DNA of 39,847 nucleotides from an uncultured Schlesneria sp. (GCA_903904835.1 CAIVEI010000200.1:1-39847), one strand, 5' to 3'; shown: positions 1-9,200, numbered from the stretch's first letter. Numbers and translations: made by a program. The notes: generated by a model not told the origin, from the letters alone.

Positions 1-96
1 AATCGCACCAAAAACCGTCTGGATCAACCCACCCGAAACTTCAACAAAAACCTCTGAAAAACCTAACCCAACGTCACAAATAAAACACAATACTCA

Positions 97-1023
97 ATGA
101 TTTTTCCGAAAACTGTCTCAAAGTTATTGACACGCTCCGGATCACCAGAAACCTCCGCTCGAACGCATACCAGTCCCTTTTTAACAGGTGCTCAAAAGAC
201 GATGGGTCACCTTGTGAGGGACGAGACCCTTTCCGATCCCGGATCAATCCCATCGGATGATGATGCCAAAGAACCTGACGGCGAACTGGCAACGGCGATG
301 GCGTCGAGTCCCGAGTCGAAATTGCGTTACAAAGTCGCGTTGCTGGAACGAGGCAGGAACGCACTGCGGCTCGTTCAGTCTTATACCGCCCAACTTCGGA
401 AGCAAGAGGTTGTCAGAGGTGAGTTGCTGGACGAACAAGTCATGTCGATCAAGTGTCGCCATCACCCTTTCAGCATTTACCTGGTCTGGCAGGTCGGCGA
501 TGTGGGCCGGGAAGCGATCTATGTCGAAGGGAAAAACAACGGCAAATTGATCGCCCACGACGGTGGCTGGAAGTCGCGACTTCCGGCATTCTCCATGTCG
601 ACCGATGGCTCGCTGGCTTTGATGGATGCTCGCTGCCCCATCACAACGGCAGGTTTGCTGAGTCTGACCGACACCATGATCGCGATTCATCTGAATGACC
701 TGAAACAATCGAACTTCGCATCCTGCGAAATCGACCCACACCGACGGTTCGACGGGCGACCATGTTCAATGTTCACAACGAAGTACAAATCTGCCGACGA
801 CTCTCCCGTCTATCGGAAATCCGTCACCCTGATCGATCACGAATGGAACCTGCCCGTTCAGACAAGACATTTCGAATGGTCCACGACGGGAAAAACGATG
901 CCAGATACCGAACTTGATCGTGAGACCATGATCGAATCGTATTCATTTACGGACATCAATTTGGGTTGCCATTTGACGGACCACGACTTTGAACGAACCA
1001 ATCAGGAATATCATTTTCACTGA
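97..1023 (+). CDS. DUF1571-family protein
   Basis: This 308-residue protein matches my recollection of the planctomycete DUF1571 family, whose function is unknown. The recognisable part runs from about residue 80 to 290. It has a helical ALLERGRNALRLVQSYTAQL segment followed by strand-rich sequence with a HHPFSIYLVW core, EAIYVEG and DGGW. A YRKSVTLIDHEWNLPV stretch leads to a C-terminal YSFTDINLG. No signal peptide or lipobox follows the first ATG, and that ATG has no clear ribosome binding site. Starts at 202 or 298 are therefore possible, and the first 67 residues look low in conserved content. It stands alone, about 150 bases ahead of the next + strand gene. The family call is good and the start is uncertain. 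Confidence 0.72.
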   Translation: MIFPKTVSKLLTRSGSPETSARTHTSPFLTGAQKTMGHLVRDETLSDPGSIPSDDDAKEPDGELATAMASSPESKLRYKVALLERGRNALRLVQSYTAQLRKQEVVRGELLDEQVMSIKCRHHPFSIYLVWQVGDVGREAIYVEGKNNGKLIAHDGGWKSRLPAFSMSTDGSLALMDARCPITTAGLLSLTDTMIAIHLNDLKQSNFASCEIDPHRRFDGRPCSMFTTKYKSADDSPVYRKSVTLIDHEWNLPVQTRHFEWSTTGKTMPDTELDRETMIESYSFTDINLGCHLTDHDFERTNQEYHFH

Positions 1024-1177
1024 CGATGAGTTTTCGGCGTGAAAATGTCCGCGTCGGTTGAACTCGGCACATGGCACAGATGATGATTGCAGTCACAGAT
1101 GCAGATGGACTGTAAGCACGTAATTGAAGCCACTGTCGTTTACCTGAAGTTGCGGCCCCATGGAAAGCAAGAACTGA

Positions 1178-2011
1178 ATGAATCCACCGTTCAATTCGCT
1201 CACACGGCGTGAAGCCTTGATGATGGGGGCGATGGGATTTGCTGCGGCAAATCAGCTTGGAATGGCTGATGATGAGCCGGCGAAATTGGTGACCGCCGCG
1301 TCGCTGAGGCTGGTCCTGCAGAAAGCTCGGGGGTTTCTGGTCGATTTAATGGACGACGAACTGGGGCTGTTGCCCGAATACCGTGGTGCCAAGGTTTACT
1401 GGATCTTTCATGACAATTACCTCGCGGCCAAGGTGCTCAGCAAGAGCCACCCGATGACCGCTCAGCAGATTCGCGCGGCAACGAAGCGGGAGGGGGTTGA
1501 GTATTCAGGCAAGATCGAACTTTTGTTCGGTGAATTGAAGCAGCCGTTGCCCTTTCGACAGTTTCAACTGAAGGATGTACGACGAGTCGATGACAAGGTC
1601 ATTCGGACAGAAGTGGTGCTCAGCGACCCGGTTGTCGGATGGCAAAGTTATGCCGATTTTCTGCTGATTGCCAGCCTTGCCGAAAACGATCCGAAGTCGG
1701 CCTGGCAGGCTTGGGAACTGGCGTCGAAGATGTGGGACGGCAAGGGTTTTGTCGACGAGGCGACGAAACAGTTAAAGAGATACTCAACGTATAAGTTGGC
1801 CCTGGCATTGCTTGCCGCGCATTGGGTCCCGAAAGCCGAAGTTCCTGAAGGCCTGGTGGAACGACTGTTGTCGTTACAAGATCCGTCCGGAGGCTGGATC
1901 ACCGACTACGACGCGTCAGGTAAGAAAATTGGTCTGGCGAATGTCGAAACCACTTCCCTTTCGATTCTCGCACTTGATGCCGTGAAAGGGAACCTCGAGC
2001 CGCTACGTTGA
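1178..2011 (+). CDS. Exported helical protein, unknown function
   Basis: A 277-residue protein. The N-terminus has a twin-arginine-like leader (LTRREALMMGAMGFAAANQ, residues 8-26), which suggests Tat export. The body is mostly helical. Near residues 225-262 it has a QDPSGGWITDY segment followed by NVETTSLSILALDA, which resembles one repeat of the alpha/alpha-barrel (prenyltransferase or terpene-cyclase-like) fold. That likeness is weak and no catalytic motif is visible. The start at 1178 was chosen because the leader begins there, with a GGAAAG purine stretch at 1162-1167. It may be co-transcribed with the DUF1571 gene 154 bases upstream. I do not recognise a specific family. Confidence 0.7.
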   Translation: MNPPFNSLTRREALMMGAMGFAAANQLGMADDEPAKLVTAASLRLVLQKARGFLVDLMDDELGLLPEYRGAKVYWIFHDNYLAAKVLSKSHPMTAQQIRAATKREGVEYSGKIELLFGELKQPLPFRQFQLKDVRRVDDKVIRTEVVLSDPVVGWQSYADFLLIASLAENDPKSAWQAWELASKMWDGKGFVDEATKQLKRYSTYKLALALLAAHWVPKAEVPEGLVERLLSLQDPSGGWITDYDASGKKIGLANVETTSLSILALDAVKGNLEPLR

Positions 2012-2284
2012 GAACGATCGAGTGATCAGTAAGCCGGGTGGGAGCGAACGGACGAGTTCCAAGAATCTCAAGAACTAATATTTTAATTAGATAAATCCCT
2101 GATTTTAAGCGCAAAGGACGTTTGTAGCGTTGCCTAAGTCTCAAGAGTCCCATCGTAATTCACTGTACCCTCGCTCAAGATCATGAAAACTACTTTGGAA
2201 AGCAGCGTCTTTGTCAGAGACTGGCACCAGTTCGTGTGACGGCGATGATTCCAACGTCTAACGGTTTTTCCATGCTATCGCTCC

Positions 2285-3232
2285 TCACATTGCGCCAACC
2301 GCATTTGTCCCGGCCCACCGAATCAGATGGTCGTGGTCAATGAAAATCGTCGTCGTTTGAAGTCCTTTCGCTGTCATATATTGGACCGTGCATTGATATT
2401 CGCAATGGTGTAACTGGCCGGCCGAAATGTAACCGATATCGGCGAACCAGCGCGGTGAGTCGATTGTGTCTTCGGTTGGGTTCTCGATGATGACCGCTTT
2501 CACCTTGGCGTTATTTGGAATGTGTGCTAGCCACAAAACCTCGTCGTTCGACGGAGGGTCCATGCAAAATATTGGTGCTCCACCTCCGACCGGATCTAAG
2601 ATCGGGGAAATGGAAGATGAATAATACATCCACGAACGATGGTGACAGTCCAATGCAGTGACGACACCTGTGGCGTCGATCGAGATGGAGACGATGTTCG
2701 ATTGCAACGTACTCCAGGAATAACCAGCTTCTAATCGTTTCAAATCATGCTGGGTTGTCACGACGTAAAGATCGCGGAATCCGGTTGGAGCCGTGATAAA
2801 TGATTGCACGCCCGTACTGATCCAAATCCAGTGTCCACCTGCGGTCTCGGACTTCAAGTTGTGCTGACTGTCCAGCGTGTACAAAACGTCGTCCTGATCG
2901 ATGCTGAAGCTGACAATCTTTGACGCGACGAGTAACCAGACCCCATTTGCACCGAGAATTTTCAGTTGTTGTTGCGCGTTTAGTTCATAAAGTGTGCCGG
3001 AAGTTGTCTGGGCGAGCAACTGAACTCCACTGTCGATCACTGACCACTTTGAGTTTGCTCCAAGTCTCCGCAATTGGTTCAAGCGACTCACTTCATAAAG
3101 TGATCCGTCTGTCGCAAGAGAGATGGACTTCACGCCAGTATCGACCAGCGTGAACCTCGATCCACGAGGCAGCATTGAGAGCAATATACCTGATTGAATT
3201 AATGCATAGGTCGTTCCAACCGAAGTCCGCAC
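2285..3232 (-). CDS. Detached C-terminal part of the secreted beta-helix/propeller protein
   Basis: This frame is the exact in-frame continuation of the gene at 3266-5755. After the TGA at 3268-3266 the same frame reads WTTLATNIQSF and then reaches a GTG at 3232. The 315 residues are propeller-like repeats of about 40 residues (pattern GTLYELN..QLK.LGANG.W), then a C-terminal domain ending in HHCEYQCTVQY and IDHDHLIRW. The domain is a paralogue of the one at the end of the first module in the upstream gene. There is no signal peptide and no good ribosome binding site, so translation by itself is doubtful. It is best read as the second module of one protein cut off by a nonsense change. A separate cytoplasmic product is the less likely alternative. 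Confidence 0.6.
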   Translation of the reverse strand: MRTSVGTTYALIQSGILLSMLPRGSRFTLVDTGVKSISLATDGSLYEVSRLNQLRRLGANSKWSVIDSGVQLLAQTTSGTLYELNAQQQLKILGANGVWLLVASKIVSFSIDQDDVLYTLDSQHNLKSETAGGHWIWISTGVQSFITAPTGFRDLYVVTTQHDLKRLEAGYSWSTLQSNIVSISIDATGVVTALDCHHRSWMYYSSSISPILDPVGGGAPIFCMDPPSNDEVLWLAHIPNNAKVKAVIIENPTEDTIDSPRWFADIGYISAGQLHHCEYQCTVQYMTAKGLQTTTIFIDHDHLIRWAGTNAVGAM

Positions 3233-3265
3233 AAACGATTGGATATTCGTAGCGAGGGTGGTCCA

Positions 3266-5755
3266 TCAATTTGACCGCGGCGACAATTGCTGTAGCTCGT
3301 GATTTTCATTAAGAGCAAAAATTGTGTTGTCGGGCGCGACAACACAGGAATAGACTCGCATCAATGGTTCCGAATTGCCGCCGACGGTAAGCCGATAAAA
3401 CACGGATGGCAGTGAATCTAAACCAGCATTGTGCTGCCCTTCGTAGTTAAACCCGAGGGAAAAGATTGTTCCGTCCGCTGCGGTCCATATTGAACGAATT
3501 TGAGTGCTCTGAATGTCGGGCGGCGCCGACTCACTAGACGCGGCCGTGGAAGCCATCTCCGCAGGTTGGCTTGCAACCGTGTTAGTAATCGATTGGCCAA
3601 TCACATAAGGCCGCAGGTGATCCCTGTCTAGGTAAAACACTGAAATGTCGGGACCATTCAACACGGTGTCGAAATAAGCTGTGATCTTGTAATGGCATTC
3701 GTGCATTTGGGCCAAACCAATATTAGGGAAATATCGGGGTGGGTCGATCCGGTCAACAATGGGTTCAGCAACGAACTTCAGATTCAGGATTGCGGGACCA
3801 CCGAGTCCTGAAGCTTGGACCATCTCGGACCACGAAGGTGGATTTTGGCACCACGGTAAGTCGTTGACCATAACCGGATCGATTAGCGGTGATGTCAAGC
3901 CACGGTAAAACGCAAAGTTGTTCGGTCCTTCTCCGCTACTTAAGTCGTAGACCGTTCCGCCTTGATCCATGATCAACGACTGAACCACCTGCCCCAAAAG
4001 ATCGGGCCCACCTCCCGCACGCGACCGGTACAACTCTTGACGGCCATTCAGCCAGTAACAATCGCCATTCGGCGCGATCTTATACTGCTGTACTTCGTCA
4101 TCCATAATCGACCAATTGCAATTCTGAAATCGACGAAGAAGAGTTCCATCAGGATTCAGTGCGTACTGAATTCCATCTGGCCCAGTCGCAATCGTGACAC
4201 CTGCCGAAGGGCTAATGGCAACCGGCTCCAGCCCCGGATTTGTCGACGCATATCGAGTGCCCGTTGTCGCATCGTTGAAAATGAAAGTCATCTGGGACAT
4301 GTCACTGACTGTCGAGTTTGTCAGCGGCATGATTTCCAGATGGTTGTAAAGCTGCGTTCCCTGCGTGCTGTCGTTTGTCAGAACCGTACTGTCGGTGACC
4401 TCCGCCCAGCCCAGGTAATTGAAGAGTGCAGCTCCCTCCTGTGCAACGTTGTTCGTCAAGGTGCAACCGTTCATCACGGTCTCGCCATTGCTATTGAAGA
4501 CGCCGCCTCCGGTCGCTTCTGCTGAATTGCTATCGAAGACGGAACCCGTAATCTGAAATATCACTGGCGATTGTGTCAGAAATCCCGGTTCGGACGTGTC
4601 TGAGAAGATCGCTCCTCCCTGTTGTGCATGGTTTGCCTGAAATGAGCTATCAGTGATATTACCAGATGACTCGATTAGAAAGACCGCACCGCCGCGATGC
4701 TGCGCCAGATTCCCCGTAAACGAGCATCCTGTCAGTTCAACATCTGAAATATCGCCAAGGGCACCGACGTGAAGTTGGCCAAAATCTGAGGCTCCGCCCC
4801 CGACACCTGAAAAGACACCGCCACCATCGACGGCCGTATTTCCAATGAAGTTGGTGATTTGGGCCGTGATAGCGCCACCCGCTACAGCGCCTCCCTGATG
4901 CGCAGAATTGCTTGACAGCTTGCAATTGAAAAGCTTGGTCCCCGCATCATCGAGATAGATTGCCCCTCCCCGTTCAGTCGCTGTATTTCCAATGAATTGG
5001 CATTGAGAAAAGTCACCCTCACCCTGCCCAGCGACCTGCCCACCAACATTAAATGCACCACCATCATGTGCTTGATTTCCCGACAGCGTGCTATTGGAAA
5101 TGACGATATCGCCGTCCAAGGTGAAAATCGCCCCACCTTGGGACAGCGCCGCGTTATCGGAGAAGGTACAATTGTCTGCGTTGACAGTCGCTGACGGATC
5201 GACCGCCAGAACGCCGCCGTTATTGTCGGTGGACCAATTGGCCATCGTCAGCCCTTTAAGCATGAGATCCCCAGCGGCCAGAACGCGGAAGAGACGCAAA
5301 TCACCAGCCGTCCCGGTCCCAAGTAGCGTGACAAGACTTCGATCGTCCGCACCAACAATGGTCAGATTGCCGGTAATTGCAAATGCCGAGTTATCCGCGG
5401 TCACGTCTCCGACCAAACTTGGTGAGATCGTCACAGGTCCATTTTCGGTCAACTGCGGATCGAACAGGATTGTGTTGGAGCCGCCGGTGTTATTCGCCGC
5501 CAGGATCGCTTCCCGCAGCGAAATTTTCCCGTCCGAACCAGGATGAGCCAACAGCGAGTTAATCGACGACGTGTCGCCGTCGTTCGAATTATCTGTCGTT
5601 GTGTTGACCGTAATTGTCGACAACAATCGCCGCCGTTCCAACTGTTCGACCATCAGGGGTCCAAACACGGATCGCGACCGACGCGGGCGGGCTTGCTTCG
5701 CTCCCCACTGTGTGAACCATTTCGCCCAACGGGAAAGAGGCCTGTTAACGATCAT
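3266..5755 (-). CDS. Secreted beta-helix/propeller protein with LEPR-XLL-type leader
   Basis: An 829-residue exported protein. Residues 1-46 are basic and end in VEQLERRRLLS, a LEPR-XLL-type N-terminus typical of very large planctomycete exported proteins. GKISLREAILAANN (about 76-89) is a CSLREA-type motif with its Cys replaced. Residues about 100-480 form a right-handed beta-helix with many GGAIF / GGGVF / NTA turns, as in polymorphic outer-membrane repeats. Then comes a propeller-like module closed by PPRYFPNIG, HECHYKITAYF and YLDRDHLRPYVIG, and the start of a second such module. The frame stops at TGA inside the first repeat of module two, and coding continues in frame to 2285. Likely a surface or extracellular adhesin or structural protein. 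The ATG at 5755 follows GGGAAAG. Confidence 0.8.
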   Translation of the reverse strand: MIVNRPLSRWAKWFTQWGAKQARPRRSRSVFGPLMVEQLERRRLLSTITVNTTTDNSNDGDTSSINSLLAHPGSDGKISLREAILAANNTGGSNTILFDPQLTENGPVTISPSLVGDVTADNSAFAITGNLTIVGADDRSLVTLLGTGTAGDLRLFRVLAAGDLMLKGLTMANWSTDNNGGVLAVDPSATVNADNCTFSDNAALSQGGAIFTLDGDIVISNSTLSGNQAHDGGAFNVGGQVAGQGEGDFSQCQFIGNTATERGGAIYLDDAGTKLFNCKLSSNSAHQGGAVAGGAITAQITNFIGNTAVDGGGVFSGVGGGASDFGQLHVGALGDISDVELTGCSFTGNLAQHRGGAVFLIESSGNITDSSFQANHAQQGGAIFSDTSEPGFLTQSPVIFQITGSVFDSNSAEATGGGVFNSNGETVMNGCTLTNNVAQEGAALFNYLGWAEVTDSTVLTNDSTQGTQLYNHLEIMPLTNSTVSDMSQMTFIFNDATTGTRYASTNPGLEPVAISPSAGVTIATGPDGIQYALNPDGTLLRRFQNCNWSIMDDEVQQYKIAPNGDCYWLNGRQELYRSRAGGGPDLLGQVVQSLIMDQGGTVYDLSSGEGPNNFAFYRGLTSPLIDPVMVNDLPWCQNPPSWSEMVQASGLGGPAILNLKFVAEPIVDRIDPPRYFPNIGLAQMHECHYKITAYFDTVLNGPDISVFYLDRDHLRPYVIGQSITNTVASQPAEMASTAASSESAPPDIQSTQIRSIWTAADGTIFSLGFNYEGQHNAGLDSLPSVFYRLTVGGNSEPLMRVYSCVVAPDNTIFALNENHELQQLSPRSN

Positions 5756-6371
5756 AGTTTCTTTCCCACTCGTTAAACGCGGATGTCAGATCCTCTGTCA
5801 GAACGCTTGCTTTCATTTATTGACGTGGACCACAAGCTAAAAAGGCCGTTGAGCCTCCAACGTCAACACCCGCCGACAGATTTGCATCACGCATGCCAAA
5901 GCTGGCAATTGCTGAGAATTTCGCCTGCCAAAAGCGGATTACTGCGGTTTTGAGAGTGGCCTGCGTCTGCTTATCCCCGTTCGGCCGACGAAATTTACAC
6001 ACGCGGCAAGTTTTCGACCACTTTGGCAGACCGGCGCCGCAAATCGGCGTCCAGCCGATTTCTTCGAGCATTGCCGAGCAAGACGTTTACGCAAAAAACT
6101 AAACTAGAAATGGCGCCTCGGATGACGTCAATTCCACCGCTGCGCTCCCGCTTCTCTGTGAGGCGCGGTTACACGATAATGACTACTGTTTTGTTTAACC
6201 CGCAGCCAGCGGCGCAGGCGAATCGGCGTTCAGCCGATTTCTTCGAACGTTGCCGAGCAACAAGACGTTTCCGTAAAAGCCAAACGACAAATGATGCCTC
6301 GGTTGACCTCATTGCCGCCGCTGCGTGCCCGCTTCTCTTCGAGGCGCGGTTAAACTAATGCAGACCGACGC
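5756..6371. other. Gene-free stretch with a direct repeat
   Basis: About 615 bases with no convincing gene. The right half holds two copies of a roughly 150-base repeat, listed separately. The left part (5756-6020) shows no recognisable feature beyond the upstream region of the beta-helix gene. Short open frames here are compositional shadows. Confidence 0.6.
6023..6353. repeat. Two direct copies of a ~150-bp hairpin repeat, 179-bp period
   Basis: Copy 1 spans about 6023-6172 and copy 2 about 6201-6353. Both contain a perfect 7-base inverted repeat AATCGGC / GCCGATT with a 5-base loop (6042-6060 and 6221-6239). Both continue with TTTCTTCGA, TTGCCGAGCAA, AAGACGTTT, GCCTCGG, CCGCTGCG, CCCGCTTCTCT and GAGGCGCGGTTA in the same order. 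Copy 1 also pairs GCGCCTC (6113-6119) with GAGGCGC (6160-6166). The copies differ by scattered substitutions, so they are not a recent duplication. No open frame explains the conservation. Confidence 0.75.
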
Positions 6372-7697
6372 CTACTTTTTCCCGATTCGGTACAGATGTG
6401 TCTGGCTTCTTAGCAACAACGACTCGTCCAATACAACGGGCGATGCCATCAATTGACCATCCAGTTGATTGACCGCGACCTCTTCGTATTCCCGGCCTGG
6501 TTTCAAGACGGTTGATTTCCCTTCCTGGCTTAAGAAATACAATTTCCCGTCGGCATACAGCGGCGATGATGAATATTTTCCCGAAATCCGCCTGGTCCAG
6601 ATCTGATCGCCGGTCAGTGCATTGACGCATGTGGCGACTCCTTGATCTGAGACATAATAGAGCTGGTCGCTGACCAGAACGGGCGATGGCATGGCGGGGA
6701 TTTGTTTTGTTACTTTGAATTTCACGTGGGTTTGCGACACGTCCCCCTGACCATCCAGACCAATCGCCCAAAGTTGAGGTGACATGAACCCGGTGCAGAT
6801 ATAGGCCATCCCATGTCCCACCACGGGACGTGGCACGTTGGAAAACCCGTCACCATAACGAACTTTCCAGATCTCGTACCCGTCACGAGGATCGTACGCG
6901 ACAACCCATTGAGCGCCGGGAATGATCACCTGATCCCGTCCGTTGACGGTCACCTGCAACGGTGTGCTGAATGACTTGTGCATTTCATCGACGTCGCCCG
7001 AAAGAGGTGGGCGTTTTGTCTTCCAGACTTGCTCGCCAGTCAGTTTGTTCAAGGCAATCACGTACTGTTGCTCGGTTCCATCACAGGGAACGATGAATAA
7101 TTCACCCGAAATAATCGGCGAACTGCCGGGGCCGACGGAGTGCTTTGACGGAAGCTGTTTCTTCCAGAGAATCGTGTTCGATTCGGTATCAACGCATGCC
7201 GTTCCCAATTCTCCGAAATGACAGTACAGCAGGTTCCCGTCCAGGACAGGCGACGGTGAGGCAAAGCTGTTCAGCGAATGAATCGGATCCAGGTCGGTCA
7301 GCTTAAAGAGCTCGATATTCTGTTTGATATCGCCGGTAACGGCATCAAAGCCGATTGCCCGCAGTTCGACGGATGATAAGAGACTCATCTCTTTGGCGAG
7401 TGGATTCTTTGCCAGCTTCTTCTCGCGAGCTTCGGCTAACTCCTTTTCACTTAACGGAAACTCGACGGCGGTCGTCACCCAGATGGTCGGTCCAGCAAAG
7501 ACCGGTGACGACCAACCTCGCCCTGGGATCTTTGTTTTCCAGATGATGTTTTCGGATTCGCTCCAGGTGGTCGGCAGGTTTTTCGCTTCAACTTGCCCCT
7601 GGCCATTCGGGCCACGAAATTGACGCCATTCGTTCGCGGAAATTGCCGTGGTGAAAGAAATCAAGACCAGTGCGATCAACGTGATCAAGAATCTCAT
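6372..7697 (-). CDS. PQQ-binding-like beta-propeller protein (BamB-like), exported
   Basis: A 441-residue protein starting at the ATG at 7697, where AAGGG lies about 8 bases upstream. Residues 1-21 are a clear signal peptide (MRFLITLIALVLISFTTAISA). The mature protein opens with NEWRQFRGPNGQG, the usual start of planctomycete PQQ-like propeller proteins. It then has repeated blades with the tryptophan-docking pattern, for example VDTESNTILWKKQLP, LNKLTGEQVWKTKRP, YDPRDGYEIWKVRYG and VNALTGDQIWTRRISG. Family members are periplasmic. Most lack evidence of PQQ binding and act as scaffolds or in unknown roles. No dehydrogenase partner or bam gene is nearby, so the function is open. An in-frame TTG/GTG-type extension to 7754 is unlikely because it would bury the signal peptide. 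Confidence 0.85.
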   Translation of the reverse strand: MRFLITLIALVLISFTTAISANEWRQFRGPNGQGQVEAKNLPTTWSESENIIWKTKIPGRGWSSPVFAGPTIWVTTAVEFPLSEKELAEAREKKLAKNPLAKEMSLLSSVELRAIGFDAVTGDIKQNIELFKLTDLDPIHSLNSFASPSPVLDGNLLYCHFGELGTACVDTESNTILWKKQLPSKHSVGPGSSPIISGELFIVPCDGTEQQYVIALNKLTGEQVWKTKRPPLSGDVDEMHKSFSTPLQVTVNGRDQVIIPGAQWVVAYDPRDGYEIWKVRYGDGFSNVPRPVVGHGMAYICTGFMSPQLWAIGLDGQGDVSQTHVKFKVTKQIPAMPSPVLVSDQLYYVSDQGVATCVNALTGDQIWTRRISGKYSSSPLYADGKLYFLSQEGKSTVLKPGREYEEVAVNQLDGQLMASPVVLDESLLLRSQTHLYRIGKK

Positions 7698-8126
7698 GGG
7701 TAAGCCCTTACGAATCGAAGGTCGAATCTGTTTTGCAAAAAACACGCAGGACACGTTTCAGAAACCAGCCGATTTCACCCCCGCACACGAAGCATACGAT
7801 AGGTGGCAAAACAAAAAAAGAAAGGCAATCGAACAACTCAAACCGAGTTGAGTTCGGTCATTGATAGTACGGTTTGGATTCTTGCTTCCGGCTTCCCGTT
7901 GCGAGCAACGCCGGGAAGGGTCTTTTTTCGGACATCACTTCGAAGTACATTTTGACACTCGGCACCCCCCGCCGAAACAGCGCCAAATCGCAGGTCGAGA
8001 GGTATCATTCCAGCGACGATTGACAGAATGTCTTTGCAAGATTCTCTTACAACCGAAATATCATATCATTTCGTGATCCAATGCGGCAAACAGACGCACT
8101 CACTGCAAATACAGGGACATTGTCCG
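7698..8126. other. Divergent intergenic region
   Basis: This 429-base gap separates the divergent PQQ and LRR genes and must hold both promoters. I cannot fix either one. It holds one terminator-like hairpin in the + direction (7888-7928), listed separately. A 67-codon + strand frame (7648-7851) overlaps the signal peptide of the PQQ gene and is not convincing. Confidence 0.5.
7888..7928 (+). terminator. Intrinsic terminator without an obvious upstream gene
   Basis: CTTCCCG (7892-7898) pairs with CGGGAAG (7912-7918), and TTGC pairs with GCAA inside the stem. The stem is followed by GGTC and six T (7923-7928). A competing pairing CCGGC / GCCGG (7888-7892 with 7910-7914) is possible. The orientation fits termination of + strand transcription, yet the nearest + strand gene starts downstream at 8127. 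Confidence 0.5.
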
Positions 8127-9200
8127 ATGAGCAAAGTAGTGCACAATGGCAGTCGGTACATGCGGTTTATCAAGCTGTTGCTCGCGCTCGTCCTCATTGG
8201 CGGTTCCGCAATCTTTTTTGTCACGAGGGATACGTCACCCGAAGCCAATGCGATTTCAATCATCAAATCGCATGGCGGCGAGCTCGTCAGAGAAAACGGG
8301 TTTCCCGACAGTCCGTTGGTGCGGATTGTTTTTAATAGTAACCGGAATCCACTTTCTGATCCTCGAAGTCGATCGGGCCTGCGGCCAGCCACCCCATCGG
8401 GTCTGATTGAGAGCGTCAAGGCAATCCACAATCTGACACAGATCCATACTTTGACGGGGCTCAATTTCCTCAACGCGGATGTCTCGAACGACGTGTTGAA
8501 AGAGGTCGGCGAACTCAACCACTTGACGTCGCTGGTTTTTAACGGAAACAATGTCACCGATGCGGGGATTTATCATCTTTACAACTTGAAAAACCTGTCC
8601 CATCTCAGTGTCCATTGCAAATACGTCTCAGACAACGGGATGAAAAACATCGGTATCTTCAAAAACCTTACCAGCCTCGACTTGAGCGGGACGCAAGTCT
8701 CAGATGGGACCTTGAAGGAAGTTCGACAATTAGAAAACCTGACATCGCTCGATCTGGATCGCACTCAAATTACAGATGAGGGATTGAAGTTTGTAGCCGA
8801 AATCAAAACGCTGAAACGCATTTCACTGAACAACACAAATGTTTCGGGTGCAGGAATCAAAGAACTCCGAAATTTAAAAGGCATGACATCTCTCTCGATC
8901 GGTCAAGCGTCGATTACGAACGAGGGATTAAAGGAGTTAATCGAACTTCAAAACCTGGAAAAGTTACAAGTCAACCAAACCAATATCTCCGATGACGGAT
9001 TGACAGAAATCGGCAAGCTGGAAAACCTCACATTGCTGAATCTCAATAAAACAAAGGTGACAGGTGCCGGATTGGTGAAACTCAAATCATTAAAGCAGCT
9101 GAAACTTCTCTTTCTCTCTGACATTTCGCCGACCGACGCTGGTGTGACAGAACTCAAAAGGTCGCTGCCAAATCTCGATGTTCAATTTCTTGGACAATGA
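8127..9200 (+). CDS. Leucine-rich-repeat protein, membrane-anchored or exported
   Basis: From the ATG at 8127 this is a 357-residue protein. AGGG at 8113-8116 could serve as ribosome binding site, and an ATG at 8160 is an alternative. A hydrophobic segment (FIKLLLALVLIGGSAIFFV, about residues 14-32) acts as a signal or N-terminal anchor. From about residue 100 to the end there are some ten repeats of 23-24 residues with the pattern LTSLDLSGTQVSDGTLKEV, in which L, N/T and the TDxGL type of turn recur. Such repeats form a solenoid used for protein binding. The partner is unknown. A longer frame begins at 8028 but carries no export signal at its start. Confidence 0.8.
   Translation: MSKVVHNGSRYMRFIKLLLALVLIGGSAIFFVTRDTSPEANAISIIKSHGGELVRENGFPDSPLVRIVFNSNRNPLSDPRSRSGLRPATPSGLIESVKAIHNLTQIHTLTGLNFLNADVSNDVLKEVGELNHLTSLVFNGNNVTDAGIYHLYNLKNLSHLSVHCKYVSDNGMKNIGIFKNLTSLDLSGTQVSDGTLKEVRQLENLTSLDLDRTQITDEGLKFVAEIKTLKRISLNNTNVSGAGIKELRNLKGMTSLSIGQASITNEGLKELIELQNLEKLQVNQTNISDDGLTEIGKLENLTLLNLNKTKVTGAGLVKLKSLKQLKLLFLSDISPTDAGVTELKRSLPNLDVQFLGQ

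Noticed and set aside
3266-3268. Selenocysteine or TGA-as-Trp recoding
   Set aside because: TGA ends several other genes in the window (for example at 10568 and 18512), the repeat alignment does not call for Cys or Trp at this place, and no SECIS-like hairpin was seen directly downstream.
3962-4525. 187-codon + strand frame opposite the beta-helix gene
   Set aside because: It is antisense to a repeat-rich, clearly coding region and shows no protein-like pattern.
7648-7851. 67-codon + strand ORF before the orphan terminator
   Set aside because: It starts inside the signal-peptide region of the divergent PQQ gene and has no ribosome binding site. A non-coding RNA would explain the terminator equally well.
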